Assembly (NCBI GenBank): GCA_033764075.1
Contig: JANRJH010000024.1
Coordinates: forward strand, 1 to 64,000
Direction: 5' to 3'
Source: M3007 sp033764075
GTDB taxonomy: Bacteria > Bacteroidota > Bacteroidia > Chitinophagales > Saprospiraceae
DNA: 64,000 nucleotides
Part shown: positions 14,398 to 21,682 of the stretch, piece after piece
How the letters are laid out: the number at the start of each line of letters is the position of its first letter
Numbering within the stretch: the stretch's first letter is position 1
The notes under the pieces: generated by a model
The model's database searches: none
What the model saw: the letters and a program-made list of their open reading frames with translations, nothing else
Told to the model about the DNA's origin: nothing
Position numbers and translations under genes: made by a program

Positions 14398-15441
14398 ATG
14401 AAACCGTTACACGGTATTACCCGCCTGGCGGTGGGGCTGGGGTCCGTTGCCATGATTGCGACACTGTACATGCCCCTGTGGCTCATCCGCTTGTGGGCGC
14501 CCCAGTACCCCGAAGGACTGACCATGCGCATCTGGCACAATAAGTTGTCGGGCGACGTGGACATCATCAACGGTCTGAACCACTACATCGGCATGAGAAA
14601 AATCAGCGTCGAAATGTTTCCGGAATTTCAGTTCATTGGAGGCATGCTCATCCTGCTGATTGCCGTGGGTGTGCTCACCGCCTTGCTTGGCCGTCGCCGG
14701 CTATTGATCACTTTCTGCGGTATGGCAGTGACGTATGGCCTCGCGGCGCTGTACGACTTTTACCGCTGGGGCTACGACTACGGGCACAACCTCGATCCGC
14801 AAGCCGCCATCAAGGTGCCGGGCATGTCCTACCAGCCACCGGTACTCGGGTATAAAAACCTGCTGAATTTCTTGTCCTACTCAGGGCCGGACGCCGGGGC
14901 ATGGATCATCATAGCCGTGGCCACCCTCTCTGTGCTCCTGCTGGGCTGGGAGATGTGGCTTCGCGATCGTAAAAAGAAACCCGGCGGCCCCGTCATGCGT
15001 ATGCTGACCCTTGCAGGCTGGGCGTTTATGGCTACCTCGGCCAGCGGTTGTGCCGTTGAGCCGGAGCCGATCGTGTACGGCAAGGACAACTGCCATTTCT
15101 GTAAAATGACCATCACCGACCGGCGCTTCGGGGCCGAGCTGGTCACCCAAAAAGGCAAGGTGTACAAGTTTGACGACCTGAACTGCCTCGTGATGTTTGA
15201 CCATAGCGGCTTCGTGCCTTCCGATCAGGTGGCCCAACGGGTAGTGGTGGACTTCAACCCGCCCAACGCGTTCATTGCGGCGCAGGACGCCTTTTTTTTA
15301 CAGGCCGAAGCACTGCGTAGCCCCATGCGCGCCGACATAGCCGCCCTGCAAACGACCGCAGACCGAGAAAAACTGCGCGCTGAGTACGGCGCCGGTACGG
15401 ACATGGACTGGAAACAGGTTTATACTCACCTTCAGAAATAA
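14398..15441 (+). CDS. nosL: Membrane protein fused to NosL copper chaperone
   Basis: This is a 347-residue two-part protein. Residues 1-200 have about four hydrophobic segments (near 8-30, 78-97, 102-118 and 163-185) and belong to the membrane protein usually encoded next to nosL. Residues 200-347 are NosL, the copper chaperone for NosZ. There, LTLAGWAFMATSASGC looks exactly like a lipoprotein signal and lipobox left inside the chain. The metal motif NCHFCKMTI (Cys232, Cys235, Met237) and a FDDLNCLVMF segment follow. No stop separates the halves. An internal ATG at about 14995 could also yield free NosL lipoprotein. The ATG at 14398 follows the stem-loop after nosZ. Confidence 0.88.
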   Translation: MKPLHGITRLAVGLGSVAMIATLYMPLWLIRLWAPQYPEGLTMRIWHNKLSGDVDIINGLNHYIGMRKISVEMFPEFQFIGGMLILLIAVGVLTALLGRRRLLITFCGMAVTYGLAALYDFYRWGYDYGHNLDPQAAIKVPGMSYQPPVLGYKNLLNFLSYSGPDAGAWIIIAVATLSVLLLGWEMWLRDRKKKPGGPVMRMLTLAGWAFMATSASGCAVEPEPIVYGKDNCHFCKMTITDRRFGAELVTQKGKVYKFDDLNCLVMFDHSGFVPSDQVAQRVVVDFNPPNAFIAAQDAFFLQAEALRSPMRADIAALQTTADREKLRAEYGAGTDMDWKQVYTHLQK

Positions 15442-15447
15442 GATGTG

Positions 15448-16686
15448 ATGCGGTTGTTGATGTTGTGTTTTTGGTGCTTTTTGTTGACTCCTGAACCGGC
15501 CGCCGGCGCTCGAACGCTGGAGGTCGGACAGGGTCGGCCATATGCCACCATACGATTGGCGCTCGCGGCAGTCCACCCCGGCGATACCGTGCGGGTGCAC
15601 CCGGGCGTGTACACCGAAGGCAATCTGCTCATCGACAAGCCAATAACCCTTGTGGGTATCGGACGGCCGACGCTTGACGGGCAACACGAGTACGAGGTAA
15701 TCACCGTGCAGGCGTCCAATGTCCGCATCGCCGGCTTCCGTATTGAGCACACCGGCATCCGCCATACCATTGACCTGGCGGGCGTAAAGGTGCTGGCTTC
15801 GGACAGCGTGACGGTGGAGGACAATCGTTTCTTCGACTGCTATTTCGCTGTTTACCTGTCCAACACCAATGGCTGTACCGTGCGAAACAACCACATAGAA
15901 GGCAATCCAAAGGAAGAAATGAACACCGGCAACGGCATCCACCTGTGGAAGTGCACCCGCGCCGTGGTGGAGGGCAACACCGTGCGTCAACAGCGCGACG
16001 GCATTTACTTCGAATTTGTGACCGACAGCGACATCCGGAACAACACCAGCGAAGACAACATCCGGTACGGCCTGCATTTCATGTTCTCGCACAACGACCG
16101 GTACACCGGCAACCGCTTCAACCGAAACAACGCCGGCGTGGCCGTCATGTACTCCAAACAGGTATTCATGGAAGACAACGACTTTGGGCTCAACTGGGGT
16201 GAAGCCGCTTATGGGTTGCTGCTCAAAGACATCTCCGACAGCGAGGTGGTTCGAAACCGCTTCGGGCGCAATACCGCCGCCGTGTACATGGAAGGCAGCA
16301 GCCGCATTGCCTTTTCGGAAAATATTTTTGCCGATAACGGATGGGCCCTGCGCGTGCAGGCCAGCTGTATGGATGTCTCCTTTCGCCGGAATGTGTTCAC
16401 CGGAAACACTTTTGACGTATCCACCAACGGTCACGTAACCCTCAACCGCTTTGAGGAAAATTACTGGGACAAATACGAAGGGTACGACCTCAACCGAGAC
16501 GGCGTGGGCGACGTGCCCTTCCGGCCCGTGAGCCTCTACGCCATGGTGGTGGAGCGTATGCCTGCCGGCATTCTGCTCATCCGCAGTTTTATGGTTTACC
16601 TGCTCGACAAGGCCGAAAAGGTCATCCCGGCCATCACCCCGGAGGGCCTGGTCGACAACACCCCGCGCATGCAAATACCCGAATAG
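15448..16686 (+). CDS. nosD: Nitrous oxide reductase maturation protein NosD
   Basis: This is the periplasmic partner of the NosFY ABC transporter, needed to assemble the CuZ (Cu4S) centre of NosZ. The protein has about 412 residues, with a signal peptide (LLMLCFWCFLLTPEPAAGA) and a right-handed beta-helix. The beta-helix is built of repeated turns rich in Asn, for example VEDNRFFDCY, VRNNHIEGN, IRNNTSEDN and VRNRFGRNT (carbohydrate-binding/CASH type). GTG 15445 is also possible but ATG 15448 follows at once. It is 6 nt after the NosL stop and 31 nt before the fasciclin gene, in operon order. Confidence 0.93.
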   Translation: MRLLMLCFWCFLLTPEPAAGARTLEVGQGRPYATIRLALAAVHPGDTVRVHPGVYTEGNLLIDKPITLVGIGRPTLDGQHEYEVITVQASNVRIAGFRIEHTGIRHTIDLAGVKVLASDSVTVEDNRFFDCYFAVYLSNTNGCTVRNNHIEGNPKEEMNTGNGIHLWKCTRAVVEGNTVRQQRDGIYFEFVTDSDIRNNTSEDNIRYGLHFMFSHNDRYTGNRFNRNNAGVAVMYSKQVFMEDNDFGLNWGEAAYGLLLKDISDSEVVRNRFGRNTAAVYMEGSSRIAFSENIFADNGWALRVQASCMDVSFRRNVFTGNTFDVSTNGHVTLNRFEENYWDKYEGYDLNRDGVGDVPFRPVSLYAMVVERMPAGILLIRSFMVYLLDKAEKVIPAITPEGLVDNTPRMQIPE

Positions 16687-16717
16687 GGCCATTTCAACAC
16701 CTAAAACTTCAGCAATT

Positions 16718-17284
16718 ATGAAAAACAACATCCAATTTCTCACCCTACTTTCTCTTTTCGCCGCCGCTTTTTTGTTTTGCCGCTGCGGAGAACCCGCCAC
16801 CACCGCACCGGTGGCGTCCACCGACGCGCCTGCCGGCGGCGGACAGGCGTCCGTCAAGGATGATGTTTCCCAAAAAGACGTCGTCAAAGTTGCTGTTGGC
16901 AGCCCTGACCACACTACGCTGGTCAAGGCCGTGCAGGCCGCTGAGCTCGTGGATGTGCTCTCCAACGCAGGCCCCTTCACGGTGTTTGCACCGACCAACG
17001 CCGCCTTCGACAAGCTGCCCGCCGGCACCGTCGCCGACCTGCTCAAACCGGCCAACAAAGCCAAGCTACAGGACATCCTCCAGTACCACGTCGCCGTTGC
17101 GGTGTACAAAACCGACATGCTGCGCGACGGACAGATCATCAACATGGCCAACAGCGGGAACATTAAGATCTCCGTGAAAGACGGCCAGGTAACCATCAAC
17201 GACGGGCAGGCCAAAATTGTGGCCAGCGTGCCGGCGTCCAACGGGCTGGTGCACGTCGTCGACGGCGTGCTCCTCCAACAATAA
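16718..17284 (+). CDS. Fasciclin (FAS1) domain lipoprotein in the nos operon
   Basis: This 188-residue secreted lipoprotein (signal ending FLFCRCGEP) has a flexible Ala/Thr/Pro/Gly linker and a single fasciclin domain from about residue 55 to the end. The FAS1 hallmark boxes are visible: GPFTVFAPTNAAFDKLP (H1) and YHVAVAVYKTDML...GLVHVVDGVLL (H2). FAS1 domains mediate adhesion or protein-protein contacts. Its place between nosD and nosF (9 nt before nosF) in one polycistron suggests a scaffold or accessory role in NosZ assembly or electron transfer. That role is inference. Confidence 0.88.
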   Translation: MKNNIQFLTLLSLFAAAFLFCRCGEPATTAPVASTDAPAGGGQASVKDDVSQKDVVKVAVGSPDHTTLVKAVQAAELVDVLSNAGPFTVFAPTNAAFDKLPAGTVADLLKPANKAKLQDILQYHVAVAVYKTDMLRDGQIINMANSGNIKISVKDGQVTINDGQAKIVASVPASNGLVHVVDGVLLQQ

Positions 17285-17293
17285 CCTATTTTC

Positions 17294-18001
17294 ATGCTGA
17301 AAACACACCAACTGTCGAAATCATTCGGCAAAATACAGGTACTCAACAGCATCGGTGTGCAGATGCAACAGGGACAAACGGTGGCCCTCATCGGCCCCAA
17401 TGCCTCCGGAAAAACCACCTTCATCAAGTGCCTGCTCGGTTTGGTCATTCCCGACCAGGGCAGCGCCGAGCTGGAGGGCGTGTCCCTGTTGCATCAACCC
17501 GAAGCGCGCCGCCGCATCGGGTACATGCCCCAGATCGGCCGCTACCCCGACAACATGCGCATCGGCCAGATCTTTGATATGGTGCGCGACATCCGGGGGG
17601 TGGATGCGGGCGCCGACGACGACCTCGTGCAAGCCTTCGGTATGCGCGAACTGGCGGACAAACGCATGCGCACCCTCTCCGGCGGCACCCGTCAAAAGGT
17701 GAGCGCCTGCCTCGCGTTTATGTTTGGGGCCGACGTGCTCATCCTCGACGAACCCACAGCAGGTCTTGATCCCATTTCAGTGGAAATTCTCAAAGAAAAA
17801 ATATGGACGGAAAAGCAAAAAGGGAAACTCATCCTGATCACATCGCATATCTTGGCCGACCTGGACGACTTGGCCACGGACGTGATGTTCATCACGGAGG
17901 GCAAACTGCGTTTTTTCAAGTCGATCGACGAGCTGAAGCAGCAGACCGGAGAGTCCCGGCTAAACCGCGCAGTAGCGCACATCCTGCGACAAGTGGAATG
18001 A
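17294..18001 (+). CDS. nosF: Nos ABC transporter ATP-binding protein NosF
   Basis: This 235-residue ABC ATPase energises the NosFY transporter, which is thought to supply sulfur (and possibly help copper insertion) for the CuZ centre. Walker A is GPNASGKTT near residues 34-42. The signature is TLSGGTRQK near 131, and Walker B is VLILDEPTAGLDP near 150. The switch His is in LILITSHIL. The stop codon overlaps the nosY start by 4 nt (ATGA, 17998-18001), so the two are translationally coupled. Confidence 0.94.
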   Translation: MLKTHQLSKSFGKIQVLNSIGVQMQQGQTVALIGPNASGKTTFIKCLLGLVIPDQGSAELEGVSLLHQPEARRRIGYMPQIGRYPDNMRIGQIFDMVRDIRGVDAGADDDLVQAFGMRELADKRMRTLSGGTRQKVSACLAFMFGADVLILDEPTAGLDPISVEILKEKIWTEKQKGKLILITSHILADLDDLATDVMFITEGKLRFFKSIDELKQQTGESRLNRAVAHILRQVE

Positions 18002-18762
18002 CCATTCTCAAGTACGTCCTGTTTGACATCCTGCAAAACAAAATTGTACTGGCCTATACGCTTTTTCTGATGCTGGTCTCCTGGGGCCTGTTCGGGCTGA
18101 GCAACGACCCGGCCAAGGGGCTGGTCAGCCTGCTGAACATCGTGCTGATCGTCACCCCGCTCGTCGCCCTGATCTTTTCCACCATCCACCTGTACAACGC
18201 GTCGGAGTTCATCGAGCTTATGGCGGCGCAACCCATCCGCAGGAGCATTATCTTGTGGAGCGAGTTTGGCGGACTCACCGCCGCTTTGTCGTTGGCCGTA
18301 TTGCTCGGGCTGGGCGTGCCTGTGATGGTGTATGCAGGCGGGCCCCTGGGCCTGTCGCTCATCCTGGCAGCGCTGGCGCTCACCTGGTGTTTCGTTGCCC
18401 TGGCCTGCCTGACAGCGGTGGCCACCCGCGACAAAGCCCGGGGCATCGGGATGGCGCTGATGCTCTGGTTTTATTTTGCCCTGCTGTATGATGCATTATT
18501 GTTGCTCGTGCTTTTTGCTTTCGGCGATTACCCCATGGAGAAAGTTGCTCTGCTGCTCACGGCCCTCAACCCCATTGACCTGGCCCGTGTGCTGGTGCTG
18601 TTGCAAATGGACATCTCGGCGCTCATGGGCTACACTGGCGCGGTGTTCAGTCGTTTTTTTGGTTCGGCGTTGGGTGTGACCTGCGCAGGGCTGGCTTTGT
18701 TGCTGTGGGTGGCTGTTCCTTTTTGGTGGAGTTACCGCATTTTTTTGAAAAAAGACCTTTGA
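17998..18762 (+). CDS. nosY: Nos ABC transporter permease NosY
   Basis: This 254-residue integral membrane protein has six hydrophobic segments and is the permease partner of NosF. It starts MTILKYVLFDILQNKIV, typical of ABC-2/NosY permeases, with a conserved FIELMAAQPIRR loop and a TRDKARGIG segment in the second half. The reading frame continues further upstream, but ATG 17998, overlapping the nosF stop, is the sensible start. It is the last canonical nos gene here; a cupin gene follows 8 nt later. Confidence 0.92.
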   Translation: MTILKYVLFDILQNKIVLAYTLFLMLVSWGLFGLSNDPAKGLVSLLNIVLIVTPLVALIFSTIHLYNASEFIELMAAQPIRRSIILWSEFGGLTAALSLAVLLGLGVPVMVYAGGPLGLSLILAALALTWCFVALACLTAVATRDKARGIGMALMLWFYFALLYDALLLLVLFAFGDYPMEKVALLLTALNPIDLARVLVLLQMDISALMGYTGAVFSRFFGSALGVTCAGLALLLWVAVPFWWSYRIFLKKDL

Positions 18763-18770
18763 AATTACCC

Positions 18771-19058
18771 ATGAATATTCAAAAATTGCATGAAAACCAA
18801 AAAGAGGTGAGTGCAAAGCCTCTTTTTGAAACCAGCGAAGGAAGTGTGACCGCCCTGCAAATTTTGGGAAATGCACTATTAAAAGAGCATATCACAAAAG
18901 TACCCGCATTACTCCTCTGCGTCTCGGGCGAGGTGATTTTTGAAAATGAAAAAGGGTTGCATCAAACGCTTTCAAGCGGCGATTTTGTTAACATTGAACC
19001 CTTGGTCAAACATTGGGTAAAAGGTGTTCGGGACAGCCAACTTTTACTTATAAAATGA
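18771..19058 (+). CDS. Small cupin-domain protein
   Basis: This 95-residue single-domain cupin has an N-terminal helix (MNIQKLHENQKEV) and a beta-barrel with LLLCVSGEVIFENEKG and LSSGDFVNIEPLVKHWV, the two cupin half-motifs. The metal-binding His set is reduced, with only KHWV prominent. It follows nosY by 8 nt and is probably cotranscribed. It is AT-richer than nosY, so the composition change of the 18.8-21.6 kb stretch begins here. Small cupins of this type occur with denitrification genes in Bacteroidota, but the exact role is unknown. Confidence 0.75.
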   Translation: MNIQKLHENQKEVSAKPLFETSEGSVTALQILGNALLKEHITKVPALLLCVSGEVIFENEKGLHQTLSSGDFVNIEPLVKHWVKGVRDSQLLLIK

Positions 19059-19089
19059 AAAAAACGTAACCAGCTTTACCTCTTAAAAA

Positions 19090-19344
19090 ATCGGTTGCAA
19101 CGGCCAGTGCGTGCTGATGAAACGGCTGCAAAAGGAAGCCGAGCAGGAGCAAAAAGCACCGGCACCCCAAAAACTACCCGAAATCACCTGGTTTTTCGCC
19201 TACTCCCCTGCCCTGCCCAAGTGGTGCGCAGTGGGCGAACCGGCGGATACTTACTTGCCGGACAGGCCGGCGCCGACCTCTACCTCGGCAGCAACTGGAC
19301 GCTGCACCTCAACGAGGTGCTATTTTTTGTTTAATTATATTTAA
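19090..19344 (+). pseudogene. 3' fragment of a small CNGQC-type membrane protein gene
   Basis: Reading from 19093 gives GCNGQCVLMKRLQKEAEQEQ, the characteristic middle of a small Bacteroidota membrane protein family (..CNGKCxLxKQL..). The family's N-terminal transmembrane part is missing: an in-frame stop (taa at 19084) and unrelated sequence lie just before. After about 100 bases the frame becomes ambiguous (ITWFFAYSPALPK, then two competing frames). It looks like the tail of a gene truncated by the event that joined it to the end of the nos operon. Confidence 0.55.
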
Positions 19345-19377
19345 ATGCTCACTCAACAGAATAGAATTTTTAGTGCT

Positions 19378-19758
19378 TCACACCTCTGGCTTATTTATTC
19401 TATACTCTTCTCCCCATTTCGCCATAGATTGCATTATTGGTGACAACGTAAGCCCAAACTCGGTTAAGGTGTATTCAACCCTTGGTGGAATTTCAGCATA
19501 AATTTTCCTGCATATTAACCCATCATCTTCTAATTCTCTCAACTGCTGAGTTAGCATGGATTGAGTAATTCCCTTTACACTTCGCTTCAATTCTCCAAAC
19601 CTTGCAGGAGAGGTATGGTAGATAGCATTAATTAAAATTGCTTTCCATTTTCCACCTAAAACTTGCATGATTGCAGTTACCGGGCAAGATTTTTCATCAA
19701 AAACAAGTTTTTTTTTGTTTTTATCTTCTTGATTATCAATATTAGTATTGTTTTTCAT
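19378..19758 (-). CDS. HxlR family winged-helix transcriptional regulator
   Basis: This 126-residue protein has a lysine-rich N-terminal arm and then the complete HxlR domain: SCPVTAIMQVLGGKWKAIL (with the usual redox-capable Cys before the first helix), ARFGELKRSVKGITQSML, the recognition helix LTQQLRELEDDGLI, and the wing PPRVEYTLTEFGLTL. HxlR proteins often repress an adjacent oxidoreductase gene in response to reactive electrophiles or oxidants. Here the gene diverges from a broken SDR gene and an intact ohr gene. The promoter is probably in the 78-nt gap, where the minus strand has tacttttg. Confidence 0.9.
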   Translation of the reverse strand: MKNNTNIDNQEDKNKKKLVFDEKSCPVTAIMQVLGGKWKAILINAIYHTSPARFGELKRSVKGITQSMLTQQLRELEDDGLICRKIYAEIPPRVEYTLTEFGLTLSPIMQSMAKWGEEYRINKPEV

Positions 19759-19836
19759 ACTTACGCGGTTTAAACGTCCTACTTGTTTTGTTTGATTTAA
19801 CTCTGAAAATTTGCACTACAAAAGTAAAGCAAAGTA

Positions 19837-19998
19837 ATGAACAAGTCAAGAAAAATCATATCAATCACAGGAGCAAGTACAAGTTTCGGCAATACCACTG
19901 CCAAACTACTTGCCAAAAATGGGTATACAGTGTATGCTACCAGGGGAAACACAACAAACACACAACTTAAAACCAAACAACACCATGACCTCTATTGA
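19837..19998 (+). pseudogene. N-terminal fragment of a short-chain dehydrogenase gene
   Basis: ATG 19837 opens a 53-residue frame reading KIISITGASTSFGNTTAKLL and then AKNGYTVYATRGN. This is the Rossmann TGxxxG region of an SDR oxidoreductase, with the usual next strand. It stops at 19998 after a non-SDR tail, and its last 14 nt overlap the ohr start. The matching SDR C-terminus lies beyond ohr at 20415-20534. Confidence 0.75.
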
Positions 19999-20413
19999 AA
20001 AAATGTACACAGCATCGGCCACTGCCAGCGGCGGCAGAGAAGGATATGTAACCTCCTCTGACAATGTACTTGACCTGCAGGTACGGATGCCTAAAGAATT
20101 TGGAGGCCCGGGGGGGGCCTATACCAACCCGGAACAGCTATTTGCAGCCGGTTATGCGGCCTGTTTCGGTGGAGCCTTGAACGTGGTAATCGGAAATGCT
20201 AAAATTAAAACCGGTACTACCAAAGTGCATTCACATGTAAGCATTGGTAAAACGCCAGAGGGCGGTTTTGGCCTTGCAGTGCGCCTGGAAGTAGAGATAC
20301 CAGATGTTGAGCCTGCCCTGGCTCAAGAGCTCGCAGAAAAGGCGCATCAGATATGCCCCTATTCTAATGCCACCCGCGGAAACATACTCGTAGAAGTGGT
20401 ATTGGCGAAATAG
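19985..20413 (+). CDS. ohr: Organic hydroperoxide resistance protein Ohr (OsmC family)
   Basis: This 142-residue thiol peroxidase reduces organic hydroperoxides. It begins MTSIEKMYTASATA. The first catalytic Cys is in AAGYAACFGGAL near residue 60 and the second in HQICPYSNATRGN near 125. The conserved Arg/Glu region around PEQLFAAGYA is also present. Length and motifs are normal, so it appears functional. An extended frame from 19910 exists, but ATG 19985 gives the family start. It sits between two fragments of one SDR gene, as if it had replaced the middle of that gene. It may be under the divergent HxlR regulator. Confidence 0.92.
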   Translation: MTSIEKMYTASATASGGREGYVTSSDNVLDLQVRMPKEFGGPGGAYTNPEQLFAAGYAACFGGALNVVIGNAKIKTGTTKVHSHVSIGKTPEGGFGLAVRLEVEIPDVEPALAQELAEKAHQICPYSNATRGNILVEVVLAK

Positions 20414-20414
20414 T

Positions 20415-20534
20415 CCTTATAATCCCAGCCAGGTGGCTGAAGCCATTGTAAAACTGGTAGCGACTCCGGCAGGAGAGGTGCCAGGGAAACAGGAAAACAA
20501 CAGGAAAAATTTCACTCATTTCTTAACAAACTAA
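20415..20534 (+). pseudogene. C-terminal fragment of the same short-chain dehydrogenase gene
   Basis: Directly after the ohr stop codon, the frame from 20415 reads PYNPSQVAEAIVKLVATPAG. This is a very recognisable SDR C-terminal helix (..PQEVADAIVKLIxTPAG..). It has no start codon. Together with 19837-19998 it shows that an SDR gene lost its central part and now holds ohr. Confidence 0.65.
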
Positions 20535-20546
20535 AAAATAAAACAA

Positions 20547-20921
20547 ATGGTTAACACGCTAAATTGGTTCGAAATACCCGCTGTGGATTTTGAAAGAGCA
20601 AAGACTTTTTATGCAAAAGTTTTAGATGCTCAAATTCATGACGACCCGAACCCGCATAGGCAATACGCATATTTACCGACTGATCCACAAAAAGGTGGAT
20701 TTGGCGGAGCAATTGCTAGCGGTGAAAACTTTGTTCCTGCAATGACCGGCATAACTGTTTACCTAGATGGCGGAAATGACCTTTCAGCTCCATTAGGCAG
20801 AGTAGAAAGTGCTGGTGGTAGAGTTATTCTGCCGAAAACTGATATTGGTGACAACAGGGGCTTTATCGCTCTTTTTATCGACACAGAAGGAAACAAGGTA
20901 GGGTTCCATTCAATGGGTTAA
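20547..20921 (+). CDS. VOC family (glyoxalase/bleomycin resistance) protein
   Basis: This 124-residue protein has two beta-alpha-beta-beta-beta modules. It begins MVNTLNWFEIPAVDFERAKTFYAKVL, the classic VOC opening, and ends FIALFIDTEGNKVGFHSMG. The central PKTDIGDNRGFIALFIDTEGN matches the large COG3324-type subgroup of predicted lactoylglutathione lyase relatives. Metal ligands are not all obvious, so the reaction is unknown. It lies on the same strand 133 nt after ohr, in the AT-richer region. Confidence 0.85.
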   Translation: MVNTLNWFEIPAVDFERAKTFYAKVLDAQIHDDPNPHRQYAYLPTDPQKGGFGGAIASGENFVPAMTGITVYLDGGNDLSAPLGRVESAGGRVILPKTDIGDNRGFIALFIDTEGNKVGFHSMG

Positions 20922-20950
20922 TAAAAAGTTCTCCCGTATCTTTGTGAAAT

Positions 20951-20988
20951 AGCTGATAGAAGTGTTCTCATTGACATTTCTATCAGCT
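20951..20988. terminator. Inverted repeat after the VOC gene
   Basis: agctgatagaa (20951-20961) and ttctatcagct (20978-20988) are perfect 11-bp arms with a 16-nt loop, about 30 nt after the VOC stop. Only short T stretches follow, so the terminator role is plausible but not certain. Apart from this and the promoter at 21141, the 20922-21253 gap shows nothing I can name. Confidence 0.5.
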
Positions 20989-21140
20989 TTGTGTTGTATC
21001 CATCTTTTTTAGAAAAATAAAGTAACTGTTTTGAATAACAATTAGGAAAAAATGGGCAGTGGTTCCAATTGTCACGGGCTCCATAAAACGTGACCTTGAA
21101 ATGATGGCAAGTTTGTATATGCATGGTTTTTTCAACGTAT

Positions 21141-21171
21141 TTGGATATACGGATGCCTCTTTGTACATTTG
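21141..21171 (+). promoter_or_regulatory. Promoter upstream of the fic remnant
   Basis: TTG at 21141-21143, 20 nt, then tacatttg at 21164-21171 is a full Bacteroidota promoter match. It is about 75 nt from the fic start, so the remnant may still be transcribed. Confidence 0.6.
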
Positions 21172-21253
21172 TTTTATTATATAAAGTTATGAAAATGAAG
21201 GTATAACGAAGTTTTTAAGAAAGCCCCACGGGATATAACAATACTTTATATAT

Positions 21254-21639
21254 ATGGAAAAACTACTTACAGATGCACATTTCAACAGATGGCTTACATT
21301 ACTCAATGTGAAGCTGGATAAAGAACTCGAAAAGATAAAAGCCAGAGAATGGACTACCGAGAATTTCAAATTTGCTACAGCCGTATCGGTCATGGCTTCT
21401 TCAAAGATTGAAGGAGAAACGATGGAAACGGGAGAACGGCAAGGTTGCTTGAAAAATGGTTTCTAGCTTCAAAATTAGGCGAAAAGGCCTGGTATATACC
21501 AAGTGAATTATATTACTTCAACAACCTGAAAGCCTATTATCACAACCTGGCGCGTGTAGGACTGTTTTATGAAGAACTGAAGTATGAAAGCGGAATGCCA
21601 TTTTTACTGATGCTTCCACAATCATTGATTTTTGAATAG
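21254..21639 (+). pseudogene. Fic family protein gene with an internal deletion
   Basis: The first frame (from ATG 21254) encodes a Fic N-terminus: MEKLLTDAHFNRWLTLL, then FATAVSVMASSKIEGE, the inhibitory-helix type SSKIEGE motif. At 21421 another frame reads DGNGRTARLLEKW, the catalytic Fic core loop that normally follows HPFx, and continues to a normal Fic C-terminus (LPQSLIFE) at 21639. The more than 100 residues that should separate the two motifs, including the catalytic His, are gone, and the frames do not match. An AMPylase of this family modifies target proteins; this copy cannot. Confidence 0.75.
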
Positions 21640-21682
21640 TAGCATCCGACATCAAAAGCATTGGCACCTTTGACGCCAACCA

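Noticed and set aside
15298..17448. Very long open frame on the minus strand across nosD, the fasciclin gene and nosF
   Set aside because: It lies opposite three clear genes and has no family-like motif. Long antisense frames are expected in GC-rich coding DNA. The same applies to 12558-14570, 32500-34203 and 47253-48980.
20983..21168. Small minus-strand frame in the VOC-fic gap
   Set aside because: It has no recognisable domain, and a full plus-strand promoter overlaps its start.
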